Assembly (NCBI GenBank): GCA_015680685.1
Contig: MNCI01007798.1
Span: 218,853-282,852 of the forward strand
DNA: 64,000 nt
Origin: Gnetum montanum
Taxonomy: Eukaryota; Streptophyta; Gnetopsida; Gnetales; Gnetaceae
Direction: 5' to 3'
The position numbers and the translations under genes were made by a program. The stretch's first letter is position 1. Each line of letters opens with the position of its first letter. Positions 22,401-34,654 of the stretch are shown in pieces. The notes under the pieces were generated by a model. That model did not search any database. It was given only the letters and a program-made list of their open reading frames with translations, and was not told the origin of the DNA.

Positions 22401-23515
22401 GCTTGAAACAGGCCTCCCGTCAGTGGTATTTGAAATTCCATGATGTCATCACTTCATTTGGCTTTGAAGAAAACATCATGGATCAATGCATATACCAGAA
22501 GGTCAGTGGGAGTAAAATCTGTTTTCTTGTCCTCTATGTGGATGATATCCTTCTTGCAACCAATGATCATGGATTTTTATATGCGGTGAAACAATTTCTC
22601 TCTAAGAATTTTGACATGCAGGATATGGGTGAGGCATCTTATGTCCTTGGCATTAAGATCCATAGGGATAGATCTAGATATATTCTGGGTCTATCACAGG
22701 AAACCTATATTAATAAAGTTCTAGAGAGGTTTCGGATGAAAGATTGTTCACCAAGTATTGCACCCATTGTAAAGGGTGACAGGTTCAATTTGAACCAGTG
22801 CCCTATGAATGATTTAGAGAAAAGTCACATGAGCAACATTCCATATGCTTCAGCTGTTGGAAGCCTTATGTATGCTCAGGTCTGCACATGACCTGACATT
22901 GCATTTGCTGTGGGGATCTTGGGCCAATATTAGAGTAATCCAGGTATCGACCACTGGAAGGCTGCAAAGAAAGTCATGAGGTACCTTCAAGGTACAAAGG
23001 ATTACATGCTTATGTATTGACGAATTGACCATTTGGAGGTGATTGGCTACTCTGATTTATACTTTGTTGGCTGCGTTGATTCCAGGAAATCAACATCAGG
23101 TTATGTTTTTATGCTAGCTGGAGGAGCCATCTCCTGGAGGAGTGGAAAGCAAACCTTGGTTGCTACTTCCACAATGGAGGCAGAGTTCGTTTCTTGTTTT
23201 GAGGCTACTTCACATGGTGTATGGTTAAAGAGTTTCATATCAGGGCTTAGAATTCTGGATTCAATATCTAGGCCATTACAGATATTTTGTGACAATTCAG
23301 CTGCTGTCTTTATGGCTAAGAATAATAAGAGTGGCAGTCGAAATAAACACGTCGACATAAAGTACTTAGCCATAAGGGATCGCATTAAAGAAAATAAAGT
23401 GGTCATAGATCATATCAGCACTGAATTAATGCTAGCTGATCCTTTGACCAAAGGAATGCCACCACGGTCATTCAAGGATCATGTCACTCGGATGGGACTT
23501 GGTTCCATGATGTAA
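19454..23515 (+). pseudogene. copia-1 Gag-Pol polyprotein (four nonsense codons)
   Basis: One frame of 1353 codons plus stop, without frameshifts, broken by TAG 19718 (codon 89), TGA 22889 (1146), TAG 22931 (1160) and TGA 23018 (1189). All fit single C-to-T changes of CAG or CGA. In order: UBN2-type gag; CCHC knuckle from Cys238 (CFFCKKKGHIKKDC); protease DSGS with Asp285; GAG-pre-integrase HRRLGH...CVNC; integrase Asp485, Asp546, Glu591; reverse transcriptase with YVDD at 1028-1031; RNase H including STMEAEF. The longest uninterrupted part, 19730-22891, covers most of gag through RT. The polyprotein would normally make the particle and copy RNA into DNA. The mutated frame cannot make the full product unless stops are read through. 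The start is the first ATG after the T-rich TGTAG. Confidence 0.95.
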
Positions 23516-23789
23516 TATGTTGTACAACATTACAGTGTTAATGAAACTCTATTCAGTTGTGCGTTTTCTCATACAGTTGCGCATAAAGTCATTAGAGAAC
23601 ACACACATAAGGTCAGACCGCGAATAAACATTGGGTTTATTCATATAGTTAAAGTTACCATATAAAGGAATTAACTTTGAGAAATAATACATTGTAATAC
23701 ATGGAAGATACTATTCGCATTAAGAGGAACTATCGCCATGATTCATGTATTTGTTTCTTGAAAGTTGGATATTAGAATAAATATGGAGA

Positions 23790-23802
23790 CCAAGTGGGAG
23801 AT
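23790..23802 (+). other. Polypurine tract of copia-1
   Basis: CCAAGTGGGAGAT just before the 3' LTR, the common copia form. Confidence 0.85.
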
Positions 23803-24311
23803 TGTAACAATGTGATAGCTTTGGACAGCAACATGACAGTTTTCATTGCTATCCATTGACAAGTTACGTTGCTATCCTTGGCAAGCAATGTGTGGAAACG
23901 ATTGTCATCGATTGCAACATATGGTGACAACTTGTTGCAATCCACCTGTTGAAATCTATTCATTGTTATCTTGTAATGGTCTCATATTTTCTAATAAATG
24001 GTAACTGATTCGGAGGCCTTTGGGGTTCTTGATGGGAGAACAAGGCACGGGGAATCAATGGCAGTGTAGCAGTTCAGGTCCCTTTCATAGTCGCTTATAG
24101 TCTGCATACACCATCACCGCAAGCACCCATGTGAAAGAAGATCCAGAACATTCAGGCATCAATGGCATCAATGGCTGGAGGTCAGTTCGATCTATTTTTT
24201 CAAAATTGATTTGTGCATTTTTGTTTCATGCACATTTGTAGATTAAGAGATCTATTTTTACATGCTTCCACTTGTGCAATCCGGTTTTTGATGCACGTAA
24301 GATTTCTCACA
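23803..24311 (+). repeat. 3' LTR of copia-1
   Basis: 509 bp, TGTAACAATG...TTTCTCACA. No TATA box was singled out. Confidence 0.92.
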
Positions 24312-25258
24312 TCCAAAACCTTTATAATCTTGAGTTCTACTTTGGAGTGTTCTGTTGCAACACCAATCATTCAATCATGTAAGATCTTGACAAGCTCAAG
24401 ATAGATGCCTTCATACAAGAAGCACATCAACCCTACAAGGAAATAGGGAAGAATAATAATTACAAGGGATGAATGCAACTTACTTTGTTGATATTTGTAC
24501 TTTGAGGTATAACACACTCTACGATGAACAAATGATGATACAATGAAGAGCAATAGTAATTACAATGATTGACAAATGATTAGATAATGATTGTACACAA
24601 GCTTGCACATTTCCCAATGCATATGATGTCTTCTTATAGTTTTCATGTTTCCAAGTCCATCTTGGAACTCATGCAATGACTAGGCAATTGTCATGGAAGA
24701 CATCTTCTTCATGCTTGAATTTTTTTTTTTTGTATTTTCCCTCTATTTTGAAAACACGTATTTTTTTAGGAAATATGTCCTTTTGAAACTAGTCCTTAAT
24801 TTGGAAAGATGTCTTTGTCTAGGAAAAGACATCTTTGTCTAATGAAAGATGTTTGCTATTTTGTAGAGATGTCTTTGATTGTGCTACTTGGAAAGATGTC
24901 TTTGGTATGGGAAAGATGTCTTTTCTATAAGGGCTAAAAATGAAACTACTTGTTTTGATGCTGGGAGCCTCTAGATGCCTCTAAACAAGTCCCCATAAAC
25001 CTTATAACATCCTAGATTCATTAAAATGAGCTCTAAATGCTCCAAAACATCTCAAAACATCCAGGAATCATTTTCAACAAAAATAGACACATTTTTCTTG
25101 AATTCTTCATATTTTTCCATGCTCTCTTGTGTCCTTGTGATCCTAAATTTTCTTGTGAGTTCTTGAGTCCTTTGCTCTTGCTCATGTAAATACAAAAATC
25201 ATACAAACATCCTTGTACTTCATTTTCCTTAACATTTTGACATACCAAAAGATCAACA
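24312..25258 (-). repeat. 3' LTR of copia-3 (minus strand), partial
   Basis: 24316-24540 matches 37556-37790. On the minus strand the LTR starts TGTTGATCTTTTGG at 25258, preceded by a copia-type polypurine tract. Its other end is cut at 24311 by copia-1. 24800-24930 holds a cluster of near-palindromic AAAGATGTCTTT motifs in both orientations. Confidence 0.65.
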
Positions 25259-25275
25259 ATCTCTACCTTTTTGAT
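25259..25275 (-). other. Polypurine tract of copia-3
   Basis: Minus strand ATCAAAAAGGTAGAGAT next to the LTR start, the form usual in large-LTR copia lineages. Confidence 0.6.
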
Positions 25276-27350
25276 AATGTTAAAAACTTAAGAAAATGGA
25301 TTAGTCTTTATCACAATATCATAATTCATAAGATACTTATCCCCATTTTTGGACATGACGAAAAAAGATGATGCATATAAACCTGTCTCTTAAAGGTATA
25401 TCATAAAAGAGAAACATCATATAATAAGCATGATAGTTATCACAAGAAAAAATCTTCCCCTTGTTGGATATGATCAAAAAGAGAATGGGGAGTCACATAT
25501 TTAAGAAGCAAAATTTTTTTATCAAAGATATATTATTTTAGAACAGAAACATATAGTTATGGAAAGCCATCACATAATGAGCATATTTATTTTCATATAG
25601 AACTCTCCTCTTATATGAATAGCATCCAAAAGAATCTATCCAAAAACCTATAAAAAAGTTTCATAATGTAATTATGCATAAAAAACAAACATTTTTCAAG
25701 AGAAAAATATAAGTACACATCTCATTAATTTTATAGGGCTAATGAAGTAAAACTACTGTTTATCAAGAGTGACCCTACATTTATCTATAACAACAAGAAC
25801 CATATTTAATCCAAGATTTTCAAAAGACATTTGAGAGCGAGTAACTTGTCTCTAAACCAATATTCTTCTAACAATCTAAGATCAATTCCAAGATAGGTGA
25901 GTAAAAACATGCATATTCAACATTTTAGCAATACATCTTGTCATGTTAAAGAAAGGCAAAATATATGAAAAGATCATAACCAATCATTTTAAAATCATAA
26001 ATAAATTTCCTATATATATATATATATATATACACACCTCATGAATTACCAAAATAAATTATGAACATATTTTCTAGTTCCAACATGCTATTGTGAGTAC
26101 TAAAGATCTCTAAGGTGAGTACTTATCAACATACAAAAGGTCAAACATTAAATCCTTAACATAGTGAGCATAAGTAATAGCATATAAAGTTCAAGATATT
26201 TGACCAATAAATACCATATTTAAGTAATGATTTTAATGATTTCTAAATAAATGTCCTCTTTTACAACATTAGTAGATGAAAATGCTCTTCCTTGCTCATT
26301 TCTAGCTAAGGGAGAATGAAGTAGAATGTCTTGTTGCTTAAGTATTTCTTTTATGAGGATCGCAAAAGACCTCCCTTATGCTACTATCCTTTTGTATGAT
26401 AAATGATGATTAAGAACATACTCCCCTTACATATGTATAAATTTTTGTGCTCCCTTTGAGTTCTTTTGTCAAGGGTGATTAACAAGGCTCTTTTATCATC
26501 ATGATACTCTTCATACCAAGCAATGATATGATCAAGTATCAAGACTAGAGTTTCCAATTAGTAGTATTGATAGTACTTTTACACATGTATCTTCAAAAGA
26601 TTCAACATTCATGCTTTTCAAAAGTACTAGTTCAAAAGAAAAGAGCTTTGATATATTAGAAAAGCATAACAAATGATGAATAGTTCATCACAAGGCTTTC
26701 AGACCATGAATTACATGCAATGGTTTAAGGTCAAAAACCAAGATAGGAAACCAAAAGATAATTTACAATAAATTAATTACAAGTACCACACCATAGACTT
26801 TCATAAATCTAATTTCATCATCATCATATAAAGGATACCATAAACAATTAAAAAAATCTTCTCTTATAAGAGTTGATTTAGAGATAACATCTCATAAATA
26901 GAGTAAGAACACATAAAAAAAAATTTAGACTTTTGAAATTAAATACTGATACAAAATTTAGAAAGTAAGAAGAAAGAAACTTACCTTGACATATCTTACT
27001 TTTAATTAAGAATTAACATGCCTAGAATGCTAGAGAATGAGGTTCCTCTTTTGAGATTTTTCTTCTTGCATAGAATTCTTCAATTTTTAAGGCTTGGATC
27101 CCTTCCACAAATTGGCTAGATAGAGTCTTCTCATTCTCAAGTTCCTTCCTCTTGATTCTCCAAAATTTTTGAACTCCTTCATTCTTTTGTGTTTCCCAAT
27201 CTTTTTTTCCCTACATAAATTCCTTTCTTAGTGCATTTTGATAAGACCAAGGAATCTTTTAATATGACCAAGTACTCATATGATAAAAATTTAAATTTCA
27301 CTCCCATTTTTTATGCCCAAACTTATTACAATAATAACATATAACTCTCC
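25276..27350 (-). mobile_element. copia-3 3' internal region, no pol visible
   Basis: AT-rich sequence with no RT or integrase in any frame. Near 27000-27190 the minus strand has a short Lys/Glu-rich stretch (FWRIKRKELENEK). A (TA)n run lies at 26011-26032. It is assigned to copia-3 because it is bounded by the polypurine tract on the left and by the inserted element B on the right. Confidence 0.45.
26011..26032. repeat. (TA)n microsatellite
   Basis: Eleven TA dinucleotides followed by CACACC. Confidence 0.95.
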
Positions 27351-28773
27351 TAAAACACCACAAAAGTTTCGAGGTTTGATGTCTCAACTAAAAATTTGGC
27401 TAAGTGTTAAAATGGTGGCACTTTGCCCAAATTTTTTCTAAGTGTCAAAAAAATAACACTTGTTGCAAAATTTTTCTAAGTGTTGTGATATGATCTCATT
27501 TCCCCTACTATGATCTAGAGCATAGCTAGTGTAGTGAGCATGAAACACTAGTTTCACAAAATTTTTTCTAATTACTAGTTATGCATCCCGTGTGTAACAT
27601 GGGGTGAGTGTAGCAAGCTGCGGAAATTTTTCTAAGTATTGTGCTACACTCCCATTGCCCCTGCTACACTCTAGAGCATAGCTAGCATAGCCAGCATAGG
27701 ACACTATTTTTACAAATTTGATTTCTAACTGTTAAGTTATGCATCCTACGCATAACAAAGGGTGAGCGTAGTAGCCGGAGTTAAAAAAATTTTTGAACTT
27801 TTTTTGGTCATCTTTGAACTTAGGAAATTTTATATAATTTCCTTGTAGTCCCAGCTATCACACTACCACATGGAACCCAACCCACATTTTGAGCTAACCC
27901 TATCCCTATAAATACCCATGAAATCCCAACGTTTTGGGGGTTGGTAGTTGGCATTTTCATTTGGCTTTTGGTATTTTGGCATCTTGGCACCTAGCTTTGT
28001 CAGTGAGTGAGACATAGAGCACATCACATTGGTAGAGAGGCATCCCTACACCACATGGTACACCACAGTCCTATTGTAACCTTACAGTACATCATACATC
28101 GCGATCCCATTGTAGCCTTACACTGCATGCTACATCACAACCCCATTATAGCCCTACACTGTAGTCTTGTTATAGCCTTGCATCGCATGGTACACCATGG
28201 TGGCCAACCTAGTAGGCACAATCCATCATAGCAAGCACTAGACTTCATGGCCCAGCACCACCGAGACTATGACTATGCTTCCACTACACTTGTACACTGT
28301 GTACCTTCTAAGACCCATTTGGAGTTAACTACACTCCCATTTGAGGTGGTGCTCTATTTCTCTCTCCTATTTCTACCATTTTTCTTGCATCATTTTACAC
28401 TTTTTCATGCATCTTCATGCTATACTATGCTCGAGTGGTAGCCTTCGTAGGTTGACACCCTCATTTCAATCAAAACCCTTAGCTATGCTTGGCCCCATTC
28501 TATGGCTATGCTCTACACTTAGCAATTTGAAACACTACTTTAACCCTTAGCATCATTTTTTTGTTGTTTACATTTGAATTTTAGCTAACCATGCCACCCC
28601 CTAGTTGCACCCACCATCCCGATTGCAACCAGCAAAGTTCCTAATCGATCAACAAGACCGTTTAGCATGCTCTACCTCTATTTCCAACAAGGCCCTTGCA
28701 TGGAGGCAGGATTAAGGTTGTGCATCCGTTGATTCCTCAGTGATTTCAACCATCAATGTTTTTGATCATTATA
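27351..28773 (+). repeat. 5' LTR of element B
   Basis: Starts TAAAACACCACAAAAG (TG changed to TA) and ends GATCATTATA. TATA box TATAAATA at 27907-27914. It holds an internal tandem duplication (about 27470-27555 and 27630-27712, marked by CTAGAGCATAGCTAG). About four units of roughly 39 bp lie at 28040-28200 (CCCATTGTAGCCTTACA type). Confidence 0.82.
27907..27914 (+). promoter_or_regulatory. TATA box of element B 5' LTR
   Basis: TATAAATA, kept in both LTRs of A and B. Confidence 0.65.
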
Positions 28774-28796
28774 GTTTTTGGCAGTAGAAGGAGGGT
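28774..28796 (+). other. Primer-binding site of element B
   Basis: TTGGCAGTAGAAGGAGGG, one base different from A. Confidence 0.7.
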
Positions 28797-28982
28797 CTTT
28801 CCATTTCCTTATACATTTTTTGATTGTTGTCTTGTGTGCTCTCTCCACCACTAGTTGGTGTAGATTGGACCCGATTGTCAATTCCCTCAGAACCCCGTTG
28901 GACAAAAGCTAAAGTGTATCTTTGGCACTTAACCAAAATTTTGGACACTCAGAAGAGCATAGCTAGCTCTCAATGTAGTGAG

Positions 28983-29255
28983 CAGAGCACTAGAGTTAGC
29001 CATTTTTAACAGCTTTCACAGTTAGCATTTTTTCTGCATTTCCATACTTAGCCAAATTTCTGTAGTTTCATACTTAGCCAAATTTTCTATATTTTTACAC
29101 TTAGTCAATTTTTTGCAGTTTCCATACTTAGCCATTTTTCTGCATTTTTACACTTAGCCATTTTTCTACATTTTTATACTTTGCCATTTTTTTGCTACCA
29201 ATAGACTTAGTCATTTTTTTATAGTTTTCAAAGTTAGTAGTTTTTTGCAAATAGT
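28983..29255 (+). repeat. Leader array of element B
   Basis: About ten units of 24-32 bp of the form ACTTAGCCATTTTTCTGCAT, immediately before the gag start. Element A has no such array in its leader. Confidence 0.75.
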
Positions 29256-31200
29256 AACTTTCATAACCCAATCTATGAACATGAATCTAGATCAACCTTC
29301 CACATCAATATTTAACACATTTGATATCACGATCCAGCCAAAGCATGTTGTGCTAAGCCATGAACACTACAATTTCATTTGTGCCAAAATCCAAGTAGGA
29401 TTACCAATGGATTGCCTTGAATTGAAGGAAAAATAGGACTATGAATGAGTCCATCAGGATGGATGGGAGTACAACCCCTCCTTGTTTGACATAATCCCAC
29501 TCACGAAGTCCTACCACTAGTTGTTGTCCCAACTCATCCATGCAAGTTGTTGTAGGGACAACCTACGAGGAAGCCTTATAGGAGGAAGAAGATGAGTTCG
29601 AGGCCTGCTCCAAATGTGAGAGCCCCTTCTATACTATCTTCTAATAATCACTCCTTAGCATGGCCCCTCCTTAATTCAATCCACTCATTCTCTCTGAGAT
29701 AGTGACCATTCTAATTTAGCCTTCCTTGCAAGTGATCACTACATTTGCCCAACCCTATACTCATGCAAGGACCACCTCTAAACCCTAAACAATTCAGGCA
29801 TCCTACATCTTGCTTGTCTCATTAGCACCCATGGCATCCATCCAACCCACTCGTATGTGGCCTTCCTTGCTCACTGCACCCATCGCTTAGCTAATACATC
29901 AACTAAACCCATCTACTATGACATTAAATTAGCAATGATTGTTCGCTACGATGTTAAACTAGCAAACTATGCAACCAAAAATCCGGCCTTATGCCTTTCA
30001 ACCAACACAAGCCTAGCCAATGCAATCGGCTAACACATCCCCAAGCTTGGATTAAGCATTCCAGCTAATCCAAAGTTTGGCAAAGGAGATGAACCAATTC
30101 AAAGCTACCTCCTCTAAAACCATCAAGGTGGTGGACTTCTGTTAGGATGATCCCATAAGTCCTATACTTCCACCCCTAACTCTCCCAACTGGGGTCTAGC
30201 TACCTCAACTTACCAAGTACAATGGTAAAGGGGATCTCAACAAACACTTGGTCACATTTTTATCTGAGTGCCTACTCTTTCAAGCCTAGCCGCACACCAT
30301 CATGCACGTGTTTCCTATAACACTCACTAGTAAGGCCTTAGACTAGTATCGTGTGATACCCAAGGCCTTAATCTCTTCTTTGGAGGATCTCATAATCTAC
30401 TTTGTGACATGATTTAGGTATAACCTAAAGCCTAAAGTAACCCTCGACCATCTCATGCAAGTCAAGTAGGGGCCCATAAAGCTCGTGCCAATATTCCTTC
30501 AATGTTGGAGTGTCACATTGAGAAAACTATATCAATCCCTAGTAGAGATGCAGCTATTGACCATCTTTAAGGGTGTAGTAAATGACTGTATCAAGTCCAA
30601 ACTATATTACTTATCCCCAAAGTCTCTCAGCCAAGCCTTTACCCAAATGAAATTTATAGAAGAGGTAGCCTAAGCTAGTAATCACCTAGCCTACATGGCC
30701 TATAGAAACCAACATATGCACAAGCAAAAAAAAAAATAGTGACAATAGTGTACATAAACAAAAAATAAACTAATCAGGGCCCAATGACTAAGTAGCCAAA
30801 GGCCCCACTTCACAAAGCTACCAAATCTAGTGCCAACTCACCTAAATCAGTAGGTGCCACCCTAAGGCCCAATTTTGAGTGCAAGGATTGCTCAAAGTAT
30901 ACACCACTACTGATGGAACCCTTTGAACTACCAGAGAAACTTCTAAAATTCAGAAGAATCCAATACAAACACATTGAGACTGCCTATCAATGACATGACA
31001 AGAACTACAAACTACTAAGGAACCTTACCTTAGTAGTACTAAACAAGCGCCCAGTCCCACAACACTTCAAGTTAGACCAATACTATCATTTCCACTAGAT
31101 GTATGGTCATAGTATGGAAAATGGTCATGCTTTGTAGGACAACTTGCAAAGAATGATAGAACGAGGCCAACTAGTACTTGATGCAGCAAGCCAATCCAAC
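29245..31200 (+). pseudogene. Gag of element B (heavily decayed)
   Basis: The start MNMNLDQPSTS...EHYNFICAKIQ aligns with the A gag start (EQYNFIYVKIQ). The gag domain at about 30170-30660 retains LPQ or QLTKYNGKGD, then D, stop, YRVIP at the same place as the stop in A. At about 31075-31170 a knuckle remnant reads YYHFH, stop, MYGHSMENGHAL, having lost its first Cys. Stops are frequent and many sit at CTAG, where a Trp TGG or Gln CAG would be expected. Confidence 0.7.
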
Positions 31201-31789
31201 ACAAATGATGCTACCTATGTCATAATCTTCATTAGCGTAGGAGGCAAGTCTCAACCTACATAACAACCTTTTGTGATCTGTGTGCCTTCCAGTAAGGCAA
31301 GGATCCCCTTAGCCTCCACAAGAAAGAGGCCTCCCTTTGTTATTAAAGTGTCATCTCAGGCACCCACAACATCCTTTGTGGTTAAGGTTATATAGAAACC
31401 GTTCGCTAAGACATTAAACTGACATGACACAACAACAACAACCACTAAGAAACCTTTTGTTATCAAGGTGCCACAACAAGTTGGTTTTGCAACAACTCCT
31501 AAACCATTGTTTGTCATAAGGGTGTCACAACATGATGGCCCCTCACCTACCTAAATCCCAACAATAGGTAATGTCTTGGTCTCTCATCGTTCAAGGGATG
31601 ATCCCACTAGAAACTTGGGTAGGCCTACCAAATGGTAATGCAAGAGGATGAATGAGCACCTCACAACCCCCATTTCCAAAGCAAGGGCCATAACCAGTAA
31701 GCAACAATTGAGCACTGGGATCCCTACCCCTAAGAAAGCTAAGCAACCCAAGCTAAAGTTCCCTCCATGAGAGATCTATCTCTCAAGCT

Positions 31790-32560
31790 ACATGAAAGTA
31801 GTCAAGTCCAACGCAGTGATTAATGACAAGGAATTTGTAGCTACACTAACCTAGGTAAAATAAATAGTCAAGAAAAAGAACATAGTGTTGAGCTTGTATG
31901 ACTTGGTCATGACCTCATCTACTCACCACCAAGAGTTGGCCTAGATGTTGGCCTCCATTCCTATTATGGAGGACATCCCTACATATGAGAACATCATCCA
32001 TGAAATGATGGTTGAACCTGATTCTTAATGTTGCCACCTATGCCACAGGAATTGGGTTCAACATCCCTAGCATTTTGTGATGATGCAGTCATGATTAATC
32101 CCAAACGAGGGGAGGTCACTATAGCTCCAATATCCATTAACATATGTGTTGGCTAATGCACTATCTATAGAGTGCATGTCCATGATTGTGCAAGAACAAA
32201 TTTAGTTCTATACTCCATCATTGACAAGATAGGATTGGTAGAAAAAATCAGGCCAACCGAATTTACATGTCTAAAATCCTTCAATGGCTCATATGTCACC
32301 ATCAGGGGTATAATCAACTTAATCTTCGTGGTAGGGGAGCAATTCCCCACTAGCATAGATTTCACTATCATAGAGAAGATGCTAGTCTTAAACTTGATCC
32401 TAGGTAGGCCTTAGCTATCTCAACTATGGGCCATCTCCTCTTCCATCCACCAAGAAGTTCACCTTCCATACGAAGGTGGTCAAGTTATCATCTATAGTGA
32501 TAATGCTTCCCCTCTAGCTATCCACAACATAGGCATGGAGAAAGTGTCGAAGGTGGAGTC
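31790..32560 (+). pseudogene. Protease region of element B
   Basis: A YDLVMTSSTHH stretch near 31900 matches A (YDLVMTSPVHR). The active-site stretch at 32172-32414 reads VHDCARTNLV, so the Gly after the catalytic Asp is Cys. The end LILGRP, stop, LSQL keeps the fold signature with TAG where Trp is expected. Confidence 0.7.
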
Positions 32561-32567
32561 TCTAAAC

Positions 32568-33025
32568 TAGTGATGGCCTGAAATGGCCCAGAACTAGCAA
32601 CACTTGATGGCCCGAAAAGGCCTTAAACTATCTCATGACCTAGAATGGCTTTAAACTAGCAAACTATGGCCTACCATGGCCTTAAACTAGCAATTTACAT
32701 CCTAGAATGGCCTTAAATCATCAACCATTTTGTGATGGCATGAAATGGCCTTAAACTAGAGATGGCCTGAAATGGCCCAAAACTAGCAACACTCGATGGC
32801 TCAAAAAGACCTTAAACTAGCCCATACCTCCGAATGGCTTTAAACTAGAATCTAATGGCCTAACATGACCTTAAAATAGCAACATACAACCTAAAATGAC
32901 CTTAAACCATCAACTCCTTTATGATGGCCAAAAATGGCCTTAAATTAGTAATGGCTTGAAATGGCCCAAAACTAGCAATACTTGATAGCCCAGAATGACC
33001 TTAAACTACCGTTGCAGCCTATAAT
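32568..33025 (+). repeat. Array 1 of element B: 190-bp higher-order repeat of the core motif
   Basis: About fifteen copies of a core RRATGGCCTTAAACTAG. They form a higher-order unit of about 190 bp repeated about 2.4 times (GAAATGGCCCARAACTAGCA at about 32579, 32769 and 32958). It occupies the same place after the protease as array 1 of element A. Confidence 0.85.
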
Positions 33026-33130
33026 GACCTAAAACTATTTCTCTTCACATTAATTTCCTTTCATTTGTGCATTTTAACTCTGTTTACAATAGGTGTCACT
33101 TGATGTTGTTTTTCTAGTTGATTTTTGTAG

Positions 33131-33187
33131 GATCTTGCAGGCACACACCAGAACTATGCATGCAGCATTACACCTCACACAAGCAAC
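33131..33187 (+). other. Conserved block 1 of element B
   Basis: 57 nt after TTTTTCTAGTTGATTTTTGTAG-like sequence and before GTAAG. Same length and clearly similar to 5411-5467 in A. Confidence 0.45.
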
Positions 33188-33219
33188 GTAAGCACTCATC
33201 CACCATGCTGCAAAAAACT

Positions 33220-33440
33220 AGCATATATAGTCTACTATAACTATAAACTTGTGTAGCAATCTATTATGACTATAAACTAGCATAGATCATCCTTAGGTCA
33301 TGATGTTAAACTAGCACAACATCCACCATCTACTACGATGTTAAACTAGCATCCAGTAGTCTGCTAGGACTATAAACTAGCACATCATGGTCTACTAAGA
33401 TCTTAAACTAGGTTCATGGTCCACCAAGAATTTAAACTGG
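33220..33440 (+). repeat. Array 2 of element B: GACTATAAACTAGCA units
   Basis: Seven to eight units of 28-40 bp (TCTACTATGACTATAAACTA, CTACGATGTTAAACTAGCA). It corresponds to array 2 of A. Confidence 0.75.
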
Positions 33441-33739
33441 CATGTTTCTAATCTTCTAGAGCACCTACCATTGGTGAAATCCTTTGGGCACTCATAGTAT
33501 CATTGCCTCTAATCACTTTGCTAATCTTTTGGAGCACCTGCCATCAGTGCAACCTTTGGAGGACTCAAAGCATCATTGCCCTAGTACTTTCTTAGGTTTC
33601 TTGAGCACTTGCAACTAGCATAGAATCTGATGCATTTGTAGCATCTTTGCACTGAGCACTTGCAGCATCTTTACATTTGGCATTTAATTTTCATTTCATG
33701 TTGTGTAGTCTTCTTATCTTCTTGGAGTTGTGTTTGTAG

Positions 33740-33791
33740 GATGAAGCCTTGGAGGTGGTCATGCAAAGACGCATCTCATCATAGCAGCAAT
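33740..33791 (+). other. Conserved block 2 of element B
   Basis: Preceded by CTTGGAGTTGTGTTTGTAG, identical to A over this stretch. The donor-side GT of A is TT here. 33792-34638 holds no gene. Confidence 0.4.
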
Positions 33792-34638
33792 TCCCCACAT
33801 TTCTCTAATGTAACATAATTGGGCTAGTTAAGCCACTCAAGAGTGCACATCCCCCTCATCCCATTACAACCTATGCACATCCACTCCTTCATCCAAAGAG
33901 CCTCTCATCCCCTACATACTCACGATTGCACATCCCTCTGATGCATACGCATTGTGATGCATATGACATTCTCCTCACATCAATCATAGAACCCATGGTG
34001 GATGTAACATAACTCATTCCATGGGAAGCCTCTATTGGTTGGTCATGGCCAAAGAAAATTTAATGCAACTCATCCCTAGAAGGAAAAACCTATCCTATAG
34101 ACATGACACGATTGCATCAAAACAAAGTCCATCTACTCGATGGCCAACTTGTAGCTAGCATTTAGTAGTAAGCCGAACCAAATGAAGGTTCATCTCCTAG
34201 CAAAGAAAAAAATCAAAGAAAAAAGAAAAAAATGCAAAAAGAAAAACAGAAAGAATGGGAAAAAGCACATGCCCAAGAAAATTGACAATTCTACAATTTC
34301 ACAACTAGCCTAGGCTTGAGTGCACACCTTGACTCTCTCATAAGCACTCTAATGAAAGGTTAATGTTTTAAGGCCACTTCATGCCATGCTCATGATTAGT
34401 CATGTTGACTTCACATCTTGCATTAGGATACACTATTTGCATTTTATTTCCTCTACTTGCATTTCATCTCCATAGCACATTACCTACACACTTTGCCCTA
34501 GCATACCCTTATCCATAGCACTCTTGAACATGGTGGAATGACACCCAATCTATTATTGACTAGTGATGTTGGTGCCAAGGCTGCTATTATGTTTTTCAAT
34601 TCTTTGTTGACATCTCTTGGGACACTCCTTTAGACATC

Positions 34639-34654
34639 AACAAACAGGGGCCAA
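34639..34654 (+). other. Polypurine tract of element B
   Basis: AACAAACAGGGGCCAA before the 3' LTR. Confidence 0.7.

Larger units (their letters stand above)
17584..24311 (+). mobile_element. copia-1: near-complete Ty1/copia element
   Basis: LTR, methionine-initiator-type primer site, a 1.5 kb leader, one long gag-pol frame, a polypurine tract and a 3' LTR are all present in the canonical copia order gag-PR-INT-RT-RNase H. The first about 163 bp of the 5' LTR lie in the gap. Hand comparison of the visible LTR parts (about 346 bp) gave about 20 substitutions, about 16 of them transitions, and two single-base indels. It lies against the copia-3 LTR at 24312 and probably inserted into it. Confidence 0.92.

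Noticed and set aside
28007-28231. His-rich frame in the element B LTR
   Set aside because: It arises from tandem units of about 39 bp in the LTR and is not kept in the 3' LTR.
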